DNA of 64,000 nucleotides, taken from Rhytidiadelphus loreus (lineage: Eukaryota > Streptophyta > Bryopsida > Hypnales > Hylocomiaceae). The notes below the pieces were generated by a model that saw nothing but the letters and a program-made list of their open reading frames with translations, searched no databases and was not told the origin of the DNA. The translations under genes and the position numbers were made by a program. Shown in pieces: positions 46,820 to 57,360 of this stretch (position 1 is its first letter; every line of letters begins with the position of its first letter). Location: assembly GCA_947034895.1 (NCBI GenBank), contig OX344761.1, positions 90,471,447 to 90,535,446 on the forward strand, read 5' to 3'.

Positions 46820-49186
46820 TCAGTCGATGTTCATTGGACTGTTTGCAGTGCCACTAGGTCCAGCCTCGTCGTCGTGTGCGCCGCGTTGCATTGGAAAATC
46901 TTCGTTGGAGCCTAGTTGAAGTCTACGAACCGCAGACCGAGTTCTCCTCGCTGGTCCGTCTTCTTCTAGAATGGCCCTCATGATTTGTGATTGCTTGAGA
47001 CTCTCCAGAGCTCGGCGTGTATCCGGGCTATGTTGTTCAAGCAAAAAATCCAGCCCTTCGTTTCTGAAAGTTTCCCTCCACTCAGATTCCGATAATTGAG
47101 CAAGCTCCGCGGGGTCAGGCATGTCAGGGTCCTCCCCAATACGAATTCCATTGTCATCGGTGACTCGAACTCCATCAACGCCCCATAACCATCGCCGAGG
47201 GTGAGGTCCAAATTGAAACTTGAGTCCAACCTCATCCCAATGTCCATTGAAGCATTGAAAGAAAAAATTCCGCCGTCCTTGGCTATGCTTGTCTTTCATC
47301 GGAATCAAATGGTGGCAGACTTGGACAATTTGATCGGGGTCAGTCTCCCAACCACATTCAGCAGCGACTTGTGTCTTGTCCAACGATGTCATTTGTAATT
47401 TCCAACTCCACACCAAGTTTGTTCCCCACATTCTACGGTGATCTGGGGCATTCGTGGCATTGTATTCCCAATGTGGTGGCATGTATGGGACCAAGCCAAA
47501 CAACTCGTACAAGCGCTCGTGGAAGGGAGCCTTGCACATTGCGCACCGACGACGAACAATCATGAAACTGATGAGGCAAAATGGGTGGTATACATGGTTG
47601 CACGTGCCCAACTGCATTCCACCTTCAGGGCCAAATGGATTCATACAAATGGGACATGTGGTCCTGTCATGCACAAAACTTGAAGGATTTGGCCACTCCA
47701 ACAATGGGTTGCCTTTGTAGTCGACCTTCGACCCAAGTTGGTTTTTGAAATCCCAATTGTGTTTGGACCAATCAATGATTGTTTTTCCACCATCAAGCTC
47801 AATGATTGCCATGTTGGAACTGAAAAGATCATCCACAAGGGCCCATGAAGTCAAGCCAAACACCCTTTCTTGATTGTGCTCACTGTAGTAGTGGTCCAAT
47901 TTCTTGAACTCTGCTACCAGTTGTTGTGTCTTGTCAACGGTGAACACGCATGCCAACTTCCACTAGTAGTACTGCTCCACCAAGGCATGCAAACGATTTT
48001 GTAATGTTTGATTTTCGCCTCGCAAGTTGTTGAGCTCAAGGTTGTTGTCCATACCCATGCCCCGAACTTCAGTCTGCATTGGTACGTTGCCGGTGGCCAT
48101 TATTTCGGGAAAGGCCAATGAATCTTCTTGTGTAGACATGGCAGCATCACCTGGAGCATTTTGCCTCAGAATTTGAGAATCCCGAGGAGGTCCTTGTGCA
48201 TGTCCTCGTGGATCTTGACCTTCGTTCATCATTTGTGCTGCTTGTAGAGCTTGCCGAAGCTCCTCTATGTCACGTGCTTGTTGAGCAATTACTCTGTCTT
48301 TGAGCGTGATGTCTTCTCGTAACTTGCCCACATCTTCATATAGAGAATGTAGTTCATCACCTCGGTCTTGTAACTGCACCCTCAAGCTTTGTATGGTGTC
48401 TGCAGCAGCCATGACATCAACAACTCCAAGAGTTGGTTCATCAGGTGCTTGGAATTGCGCCTGAGCAACTCCAAGTACTGGTTCAACGGGGCCCTGGACC
48501 TCTACACGAATATTTGGTTCTGGAAGTTGTTCACGAGGTGCACGTTGCGCCCTTCTCCTTTGTGCATGTTGTTGTCCTCTGGGGGTTAATTCCACCACAA
48601 CATGAGATCCATCAGAGTCATCGTCAGTAGTAGAATCCGCCGTCTCGTATGTGTCAGGCGGCTCAATACGTGTGATGACCCTGCCCAGCCTTCCTTTGGG
48701 ATATCTCATAACCCCCCTTGGAATCATTCCATTTGCTGGTGTTGGTATCTTGATACCATCTGCTGTGGTTGGCATGCCCTTCAAAGTGGACCAATCCACC
48801 TGCTTGTTCAATCTCACCTCCGCATGTACACCTCGTGCAATGAAAAGGTGAATTTCATTCCTTTTCACAGTGGGTTTTTCGTATAACACTTGGTATACTT
48901 CGATGCATCTTTGTTTAAAGGCCTCATCGATGCAGTGTTTCAAATTCGCTTTATGAAATCGGCGGTGGTAGTTGTGTCGCTCTTCAGGGAAGGCCTTGTC
49001 AATGTGGCACCATTCTACGTAAGTGATGCAAGTTTCGAAACTCCACGGTTCTGGCACGTCATTCCAGCCCCTAAATGCCAGTTTTTCGGGGTTTTGAAGT
49101 ACGTGTAACCTCTTCCGATGTTTGTTACCCTGCCTTAGTCGAGTCCTGTCTCGTTCAGCTTTGTTGGTTCTTGGTGGTGTCGCCAT
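46820..49186 (-). CDS. RING-H2 protein of giant element 2 (one in-frame TAG)
   Basis: The start is the ATG at 49186 (MATPPRT). An N-terminal domain (WSFETCITYVEWCHIDKAFP...HAEVRLNKQVDWST) is homologous to that of the element-1 RING and Gly/Tyr-rich proteins. A Pro/Gln-rich linker and a coiled coil (SLRVQLQDRGDELHSLYEDV) follow. The RING-H2 finger (CPIC, TCNHVYHPFC, CAMC) lies at about residues 510-555 of 788, and the conserved (L/F)YE(L/M)FG...MPP..EYN and GHW regions come after it. A TAG at 47963-47965 separates the N-terminal 407 residues from the RING half. The frame is otherwise open. As it stands two partial products are possible. Probable E3 ubiquitin ligase; substrate unknown. Confidence 0.88.
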
Positions 49187-49249
49187 CGTGAATTTTTTTG
49201 GCAAAAACTTGTATACTGTAAAGGGCCCTGCACAACGCCAACGACCAGC

Positions 49250-49438
49250 TCAATGAAGAGGTGGAGGATTTGGAATATGCAGGGCGGGGACTAATGGGGC
49301 GGGGACGGACTTTTATAGTCCTCACTCTGCCTGTTAGGGCGCGGACGTGTCGGGCGGGGCGGGGCGGGGACGTGTCGAGCCAGGGCGCGGATGTGTGGCG
49401 GCCAGGGCGCGGACGTGGGAGGGGCGGGGACTATAAAT
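49250..49438. promoter_or_regulatory. Bidirectional RING/kinase promoter with GGGCGSGGACG repeats
   Basis: Two TATA boxes point outward. CTATAAAA on the minus strand (49311-49318) lies 125 bp before the RING ATG, and CTATAAAT on the plus strand (49431-49438) lies about 175 bp before the kinase ATG. Between and around them are repeated GGGCGGGGACGTGT and AGGGCGCGGACGTG words, the same as at this element's left end. A symmetric, shared control region is the simplest reading. Confidence 0.85.
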
Positions 49439-49610
49439 CCCATGTGCTCCCTCATTTTTCCTTTGCCAAGTCCACGCCCTACGCCTCACACCTTTGTTTG
49501 CGCAAACGACCCTTGGAAGTGAGTTTGGTGGGTGATTGGGCTTGGCCCACATATTGCACCCGGTTTTTTTTATTTTCTCCGAAACTTTGGTGGTTCTGAA
49601 ATATTGTACA

Positions 49611-51186
49611 ATGGCAGGACAAGGGAGTGGGTCATCGGGTCACCGCTTGGTGTTTGAAGACTTGGATGCAATTTTTGAGGTGGTGCCTCCAGCCACGAAT
49701 GTGGCAGGGGCTTCAGGGTCATCCAATCCCTCATCATCCAGCAGGTCGAAGCGTAAAAACCAACCCAATCCTGACATGCCCCCTCACGAATATGTGCTCG
49801 AGGCTAGAGCAATAGAGGTCAATTTTTACACGCGACGAAGTGTGGGAATGATGTGCAGAGAATACGTGAATTTCAACGAAGAAGGGTACCACAAGTTGAA
49901 TGCTGAAGTGCAGCGAGAGTTGGAGACCAAATTTAGAGCATCCGAATGATTCAACAACTATCAAGATTACTGGTTGCACTCTGAGTGGTTGGATAAACAA
50001 GTGTCGCAGCTGACCACCAATATTGTGGCGAATTGGTGTTATCACACGAAGAAGAAAGATGATGGTAGTGATTGGGACACGCATGACAAGGAATTTGGTT
50101 CAAGATTGTACCAAATTCAGAAGTTCTCCCAACAATTTTCTTCCTCGTGTAGAAAGAAACAAGCACCATGGAAAGCGACGCTTGAAGACCAAATACGAGC
50201 TCATTGTGTGAGCGGAACATTCAAGTGGTTGGAAAGTTGCGTGAAAGTGAATCCCATGCCGAATCAAACTATGACTGGATCATATGGGACTGTGAGGAAG
50301 GTGGTGCTCACGAGACTACAAAGCATTCCCAGTTGGATTTGCTTCGCCGGGAAGACTTTGAAGACCTCGAATGAGAAGGAGAAGCGCCAAGCTATTGTAA
50401 GCGAGGCGGGGGGTGTCCAGTGATACATCCTAGTATCGTAAGACTTGCGTACATCCATCCAAAAACAATGGAAGGCTGTACGCTATGGCAGAATGGAGGG
50501 TCTTTGATTTCTTTCTTGGCCAAGTACAACTCAAAAGTAAGTGAATCGTTGGATGTGGATGACATCACGAGACAACATGATGCAGGGTTGACGCAGGAAG
50601 AACTCGGTTGGGTTGCAACTTATCGCCGAAACCGCGTGAATTTGGCTTTATCATTGCTTGTCATAGTGGGAAAATGCCATGAAGCAAAATATTTACACAA
50701 TGACATTACTCCATCCAACGTTTTGCTCCATTTTGATGAATGGAAAGAAAACACAGTGTACATCGGGATTTGCGATTGGGGGCTTTCTGGTCGAGTTGTA
50801 GAGAAGGAGCCATCAAGGTATGGTTATCGAACCATGGAGGAGCTCCAACGGGAGAAAAAACAACGAAAACATGCAGCCCCTGAGTTGTTCTACATGGAGA
50901 GAAGGGGTCAAAGACCTCACTTGAAGTCATGCAGAAAAAACACTTCTACTCCATGGCTGCTGATGCATATGCAACTGGATGGATAGCATATCAAATTTGG
51001 AAAGAAGAGTGGGATCCAAAGTATTTTACGACCAAAAACCCAGAGCAGTATCAACATTTGAGGATTCAACTACTGAGCCTCCAGAAAATAGATGTAGGCG
51101 AGAGGGCATCTGTGTCTGATGTTCTAGACATTTTGAGGATGGCACCTCACTGTTGGACTATGCCCGACTGTTGTTATCGGACATAA
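49611..51186 (+). pseudogene. Kinase-like protein of giant element 2, broken
   Basis: The ATG is at 49611 (MAGQGSGSSG). Homologous to 32837-34333: the N-terminal VNFY...Y(V)xFNEE region, Gly loop (TGSYGTVRKVVL), candidate Lys in CFAGKTLK, hinge (WQNGGSLISFL), catalytic loop HNDITPSNVLLHF, CDWG, and a clear APE motif (AAPEL) absent from the other copy. Lesions: TGA at 49947-49949; a frame change at the G-run near 50405-50415 together with loss of some 45 residues relative to element 1; and another frame change just before 50929. It cannot make a complete kinase. Confidence 0.87.
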
Positions 51187-52164
51187 TATATTGTTTTTAC
51201 TTTTTGAGCTCTAGTATGTGATAGTTTTATAGGCAGACCACACATTTTTGGTTAGAAGAGCATCAAGCATGTGTATTTCATGGTTGCTACACATTTCATA
51301 CATAAAGATACGGACATATGGTGAAAATCTTGTAATATGCAATTTGGTCTTTCTTCCATCAAGACAGTTGTATGACTTCTGTGAATTTGTGAATGTGTAG
51401 TAAACAAAGTAGCAAACAACTAATTAGATTTGAAATTGATTTTTTAGAGTTTGATATACAGAAAAAGGCAAAAAGCTTAGAATCATTCGGTTTGATCAAT
51501 GAGTAAAAAATTATGAGGATTATGAGGATTTTCTGTTTGCAGGCAGTTTTGGATTTCTTGCTCTAAAATAAACTTTGACATCCTTTATCTTATCTAATTT
51601 TCAATATTTTTGGACAAAAATAAAATTATAGGATGTACATACATTATTACAACATTTCGACCATTGGAATTGTAAATTTTCAATTCCATATTTAAATTGT
51701 AAATAATTTAGTATTTTTAATCATTCTTCTAGTACTACCTACTTACTATTTTTTTAATTTTTTCCTATATGTTGTACTATTCCAAATGATCTGAAATTTT
51801 TCAAGCATGTGGCCAACTTGTCTAGGAAAACAAATCCAAAGAAGCACCACCATTTAGGTCATTTTTTCATAGAAATGTGAGCTTGTGAAGTGCAGCTGCC
51901 CTGCTTTTCGCAGGGTCAAAAAAATGATTTTAGTTAATTTGAAATTTTGAATGCTTATATCTTGCAATCCACCCGGTGGAAATGTCTGAAATTTTTACCA
52001 CAAGTTTTGATACTATATAATACAACATCCTACGGTTAGATATGTCAAAAAAAGTTTTTTATCAAAATTTTGGTAGTTGTACTAGAAATGACAGTTTTAG
52101 AGAGTTTTTGGTGAAAACATAGTGACGGTCCTTTAAGGGTTAAAAAAAGTCAACTTTAGTGTTG
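51187..52164. other. Dispersed repeats at the right side of element 2
   Basis: No gene. 51430-51640 matches 11430-11655 directly, and 51660-52145 mirrors 10545-10990. The same family therefore exists inside element 2 and in host DNA left of element 1. Confidence 0.65.
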
Positions 52165-52232
52165 ACCACATCGGACGGGCGAGACCTCTATCGGACGGGC
52201 GAACCGGACGTCCGTCCGGTATGACAACCCTG
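52165..52232. promoter_or_regulatory. Right terminus of giant element 2
   Basis: Two direct ATCGGACGGGCGA words, a GGACGTCCGTCC palindrome and the terminal inverted repeat ending in ATGACAACCCTG. Followed at once by CTTTGACC. Confidence 0.93.
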
Positions 52233-52240
52233 CTTTGACC
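52233..52240. repeat. Target-site duplication of giant element 2 (right)
   Basis: CTTTGACC, identical to 38082-38089. Confidence 0.95.
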
Positions 52241-54584
52241 ATTGATTGTGGCAAAAAACTTCACTATGGATTTTGAAATTAAAAATCTAGATTACTCAAT
52301 ATGATGTCATTCATGTTTGAAAAAAGTTTCAAGCAAAAAAAAAGATGTGGAGCATATTGAAAAAAATCTTATAATGCAACAATGTCCAAAAGTTCACAAT
52401 ACACAACATAATTTTTTGAGCACATTTACCATCACATAATTTTGAAACTTAGAAATTTGAAAGTGGATTGAAAGATATACCAATGCTTTACAAGGTCAAA
52501 AAATAAAATTTGGAAAAATAAAAATCCTCTACTTCCTATAGAATTTAGAAGGACTATGTGAATAATATACAGACTAAGGCTTAAGGCAAGCTTTGGAAAT
52601 GGGTTTACTTGTGATCTTGGTTTGTTCCCAATTTGTTCCCTCCAATGGGAACTCTAAGCTTGACTTCCTTCCTTCAACTTCCTTCACAGAAACCACATAG
52701 TAAACAAGAAAGGAAGGGGGTAAGTAAGGTAATTTCATTGCTTGAATATTAAACTATTAAAAATTGAAATCCACTAAGAACTACCTCATATAGCTTCAAA
52801 AGCATTTTTAACTTATTTTGAGTTTTCAAGTGAAAACAAAATCTCTTTATATACGTATGGAGGGGTGTAGGAGGTAAAACAACCCATGTAGGATATGTAA
52901 ATTAGATGTAGTAGGACCTCAAACACTCATAGTCAAATCAAACTCAAAAATTGTGTTAGAAGTAGAATTTTGCATAGTAGAATAACTCTTTCCAAAGTTT
53001 GAGGTAAGAGAAGTTGGGAAATCAAGATAAATTTTCATCTCCAAATTTTTTTTTGAGTTTTGATCTTGAATGCAATCAATAGTTATGTACAAATTTCAAA
53101 GAAGGGGTGGAATGGAGTTTTTTTGACATTTTCAAACATCCTCTCTGAATTCTGTCCATAACTTTTGATAGGAGGATAGAAATCTAAAATGGATTTTTGG
53201 AGATGAAATTTATCTTGATTTCCCAACTTCTATTATTTCAAAGTTTTTTGGAATAAGTCATTTTACTATGCCTAAATGAGGTCTGAAATTCTACTTGTAA
53301 CACAATTTCTAAGTTTTGACGATGAGCAGTCAAGCTTTCATCTTCAAATTATCCCATACCCTTAGAGAAAAAAGATGGTGATAAGTTTTTTGCAAAATTT
53401 GGATGTCTATTCCTATCTTGGATATTTATTGGACACAATGGTGGATATTTTTATTTTTGCTAGCAATGACTTGTGTATGTAGCAAAACTCTTGCGTAAGG
53501 GAAAAACTTGCTTATGTCTTGTTGAGACCAAATCTCTCATTCTTAAAGCTCAAAATTGATGTGGATACAGTAATTAGGCCAAGATCTGTTATTATCTAAA
53601 TTTTTGTTTTTAATATGCATAGATTAGATCAAGTTAGTGTTTGTTTTAAGGATATTCCAAAAAAATTACTTTTTTTTACTTTTCCTTTACACTATGTTTA
53701 TTTTTCACTATTTCTTATTTTTTAATTCTTACTATTTTATTTTTTCTTCTATTGGTACTTAGTTTTGTCTTTTTTGGTTATTTGTTTGTGATGGCAATTG
53801 AGATCTCCATGGTCTCTATGATCTTTGAGCCGCTTGAGGTACCACTAATACCATTAGAAAGCTCTCTACATGGATGTAAGCATAAAGTCAATTTTTGTGG
53901 GATTCAATTCCAAAGATGGAGTAGGAGATACTAAATTTCATAGGCAATGGAAACTAGAAAATTGGTTGTGAAGAACCATTAATATTAAAAGCCATTGCTA
54001 TGGATAATTGCTATATTTGAAGAATAAAAAATGGATTTGAAAGGAGATTTAACCCCTAAATGCCCAAGGACTTTTCTGAGCTTCTCAAAATTTTCTCAAA
54101 ATTGAATAAAAAGACAATATTTCAATAATTTTTATCAATTGTTTTTATATATAACAATACAAATTCATAGTAGAGGTATTAGGCATCACATAGGAAAAGA
54201 AAATACAACAATATCATTTATAGATTGAAAGATTATAATGTTTGATCATGAAGGTGTTAAACTTGAGAAAGTGATTTGAAGTCTTTCAATCTTCTTTTTG
54301 CATGTCAAATATAAAAAATTGGTCACCAAAAAACTAATAAATTAAATCCAATAAATTTATAGCTATAGATAAAGCCTATTCTACAATTTTTCAAATTGAA
54401 TTTCTAATGTGATTTTTTCCCCAAGATCTATTCTATTTATGGTTCATTTTCAAGAGCCCTTAACACTAGAAAATTTGCAATGGAAACCCTTGCACAAAAT
54501 CTTGAATAGAAAAATCATAATCATCCATCCACTAAGTTTGTTTGTTTGTTTTTGCTCTCTAGATTTCGACGTCAAGATTAGACT
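52241..54584. other. AT-rich DNA with foldback element, no gene
   Basis: Contains the inverted repeat at about 52930-53330 (listed separately). Open frames near 53752 and 54409 are short and unsupported. Confidence 0.6.
52930..53330. repeat. Foldback element with long inverted arms
   Basis: About 200-bp imperfect arms meet near 53130. AGAAGTTGGGAAATCAAGAT at 52995-53015 returns as its complement at 53205-53225, and GAGGTAAGAG/CTATTATTTC and TGCATAGTAGAATAACT/GTCATTTTACTATGCC blocks also pair. Related copies lie at 56930-57360 and, as one arm, at 4000-4260. MITE-like, no coding capacity. Confidence 0.8.
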
Positions 54585-55030
54585 CTTAAAATAATACTTG
54601 GTGTCTATCTTAGCTTATACTCTATTATAAGTAAGAGAACATTATGTGTAAATGTTTGACATAAGGTTGTCAAATAAAAGAAGTGCCAAGAGTAAAAGAA
54701 AAAAATATAGAAAGAAAAAATTGTAGAAAGAATCCCTCACTCACTCCTTTGGAGTTAATGGGATTTTACAAGATCTTTTTGATGTGATGGCTTAATCATG
54801 ATTTAATGTTCAAAATAGCCTCCATTTAGATACTTTAAATTTGTTCCCTAAAATGAAGCTACAATGACAACTAAACCTACACAATAGACAAATTAGCTTT
54901 TATTTCTAGTACTTGTCCTACAATGGACGTTTGGAAAAATGGCTGCAAATTTAACATTAGTTGTAAGATAGACTTACTGTTAGATGAAAAATTTACTGGT
55001 GGCTAGACTATATTTCATACATCAATTTTC
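54585..55030 (-). repeat. Inverted copy of 1570-2030
   Basis: Mirrored similarity to 1570-2030 over its whole length, with many substitutions. No coding capacity seen. Confidence 0.75.
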
Positions 55031-55512
55031 CTCAATATAACTTACTAAAGGTATGTGCACACCATGCCTTAAAAGATAAAACTTTTGCGTAAGAAAGAAA
55101 TAATCTTTTCTATGGAGCTCAGGTTCGGAATTGTTGTCACAGTTTTTAACTAAGGTAGAACTACCCATTACCACCCTGATTTGCAATCTGACTATATTGG
55201 AGCCACTTCTAGGAAAGACACACATTTTTTAGAGGTGTGCTTTTGTTTCAAGAGTCAAACCCAAGTGGAATTATAATTTTTCAATAAAAATTGTAATTTC
55301 TATGAATTTCTGAAGTGAATTTGCAAAACCACCACTAGACTGGATTCATAAACGTCCTCTTACAACTCAATACTGCTTTCCAATGTATCTAATAGCACTT
55401 GAAGATCCACCAATCATTAATTGACACGTTGTCTTTTAATAGCATTAATAAATTACTCTTGTCAAAATTTGAAGTGAATTTGCATGTTTTTCTGACGGAA
55501 TTGGGACAAAGC

Positions 55513-56059
55513 TAAGGTAAACCAACCTATGACAAGCAGATTGCCTGGTTTGCCTTGTTGACATATTTGAAATTTTGAATTTTTTTTTCCATATAAAGGC
55601 AAACATGAAAAATTGGTAGAACAATTGAAATTTTATTTTTTTGACAAAGTATAAATTTGTTACAGATTTTTGAAGTGAATTGGCTAGATGGCTCAAAACA
55701 GTCTGTAGACTCTCCCACAACCATCAAAAACTATACCCATGGTGGTCATCAAACCACCCAATGCAGTTACAATATTTCCTAACATGGTTGAAATATTTTC
55801 TAACATGGACATGACATAAAGGAATAAAAAAAGTTAGTTCATGTAATGAATTACACTAGAAAGGGACGAGTTCCTAAAACAATCTCTAACATCTCCATCA
55901 CCATCATACAAATCATTGATTTTAGCCATCAACCTACCTAATAAAATTTTGCTTACATTAATTGGAAAAAACCTGGCACAAATTGATGAAAAACTGTAAT
56001 GGGTCGTCTTATAGATGTCTATATTAGGTACTTGGCTTGTCATAGACTGGTCTACCTTA
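55513..56059. mobile_element. TIR element, copy A (about 547 bp)
   Basis: The terminal inverted repeats TAAGGTAAACCAACCTATGA and TCATAGACTGGTCTACCTTA bound a non-coding interior that matches copy B (56146-56693) in direct orientation. The flanks are compatible with a TA or TWA target duplication, which I cannot fix from the sequence alone. Confidence 0.75.
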
Positions 56060-56145
56060 TAGACCATGGAATCAAATCATAGAAGGAATTAGGCAATTCT
56101 ACCTTATCTGCAATTCACACATGACTCAAACTTCTTCAACCACAC

Positions 56146-56693
56146 TAAGGTAAACCAGCCTATGACAGGCAGAATGGCTGGTTTGCCATGTTCACATTTT
56201 TGAAAAAAATTTAAAAAAATTCTCTATGAAGATAAACATGAAAAACGTAGAGAGCAAGTGAAATTTTATTTTTTGGACAAAAAATGAATTTTTTATGAGT
56301 TTTTGAAGTCTGCTGTGCAGTTGGCTTTAAAGAGTCTGTAGACTATTCCAAATCAGCAGAAAAGTGTTTCCATGATGGTCATCCAACCACCTAAAGCAGT
56401 CAAAACATTTTCTAACATGGCTCCAAGATTTCCTAATATGGACATGACATGAAAGAATTACAAAATAACTTTTTACTACCAGTTTACACTGAAAATGGGT
56501 AAGTGTCCTAAAACAGTTACCAATAGCTTCATGACCATTTCCCAAGGCTTTGATTATGGCCACAAATTAATCAAATGCAGTTCTAACCCCATTTATTGGA
56601 AAAAGTTTGTCATGGGTTGATTTAAGACTGTAATGGGTAGTTCTCTAGAAACCTGTCATACGAGATTTGCCTATCATAGGTTGGTTTACCTTA
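56146..56693. mobile_element. TIR element, copy B (about 548 bp)
   Basis: Ends TAAGGTAAACCAGCCTATGA and TCATAGGTTGGTTTACCTTA. The interior is similar to copy A (AGTCTGTAGACT, CATGGTGGTCATC-like, TAATATGGACATGACAT, ACTGTAATGGGT) but clearly diverged. Two independent insertions or an old tandem duplication with about 86 bp between. Confidence 0.75.
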
Positions 56694-56929
56694 TAGCCAA
56701 AGAACACCCTCAACTAAAAATAATTAAAATTTCAAAATCTGAATGATTTTGAAGATTAACAAATCATCTTGCTAAATCCAAAGAAGATTAATCGTCAAGA
56801 AATTCTAAGTCTTGGAAATGAAGTCAAGTCAATTTTATTGCCTTCTCTAAACATTGAGTGGAGAGATCATTTTTATAATGGTATCCATTTTTCATCATGA
56901 ATCCTCAAAGGATATGGGACAATTTGAAG

Positions 56930-57360
56930 ATGAGAGTTTGACCACTCATTGTCAAAACGCAAGAATTATGTTCAATGTAGAACTTTAGATCTCATTTTGT
57001 CATAGTAGAATAATTCTTTTGAAGAAATTTTAAATTAAAAAAAGTTGGTAAATCAAGCTAATTTTCATCTCAAAAAATTCATTAGACATTTCAAGTCTCC
57101 AATTGAAAGTTAGGGACAAAATTCAAAGAAGATGTTTGGAAATGTCAAAGAAAATATCAGTTTGAACCCTTCTTTGAATTTTGTCCCTAACTTTTGATTG
57201 GAGGCTTGAAATCTCTAATGGATTTTTGGAGATGAAATTTATCTTTACTTAACAACTTTTATTGGTTCAAAATTTCCTTAAAAAAATTATTCTACTATAA
57301 AAAAATGAGATCTGAAGTTCTACATTAAACACAAATCTTGCTTTCGACTTAACTAGGTAT
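56930..57360. repeat. Second foldback element
   Basis: Inverted arms pair around about 57150. ATTCAAAGAAGATGTTTGG is answered by CCTTCTTTGAATTTTGTCC, and TTGGTAAATCAAGCTAATTT by ATTTATCTTTACTTAACAA. Same family as 52930-53330, more decayed. Confidence 0.7.

Larger units (their letters stand above)
38090..52232. mobile_element. Giant hAT-like transposon 2 (14.1 kb) with RING and kinase cargo
   Basis: Perfect 21-bp terminal inverted repeats starting CAGGGTTGTCATACCGG (38090-38110 and 52212-52232) and a perfect 8-bp direct repeat CTTTGACC on both sides define the element precisely. Contents from left: hAT transposase (minus), a tandem-repeat region, RING-H2 protein (minus) and kinase-like protein (plus), the last two divergently transcribed from a shared CpG-rich promoter. 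The order and orientation equal those of giant element 1, yet the proteins are well diverged, so the two are related lineages rather than a recent duplication. Exact ends with decayed genes suggest insertion was not very ancient, or that it was mobilised by another copy. Confidence 0.95.

Noticed and set aside
12553..49186. Programmed amber readthrough as the main explanation for the TAG codons
   Set aside because: No shared context after the stops, one TAG replaces a near-invariant Trp, and frame changes are also present in one transposase. Kept only as an alternative to test.
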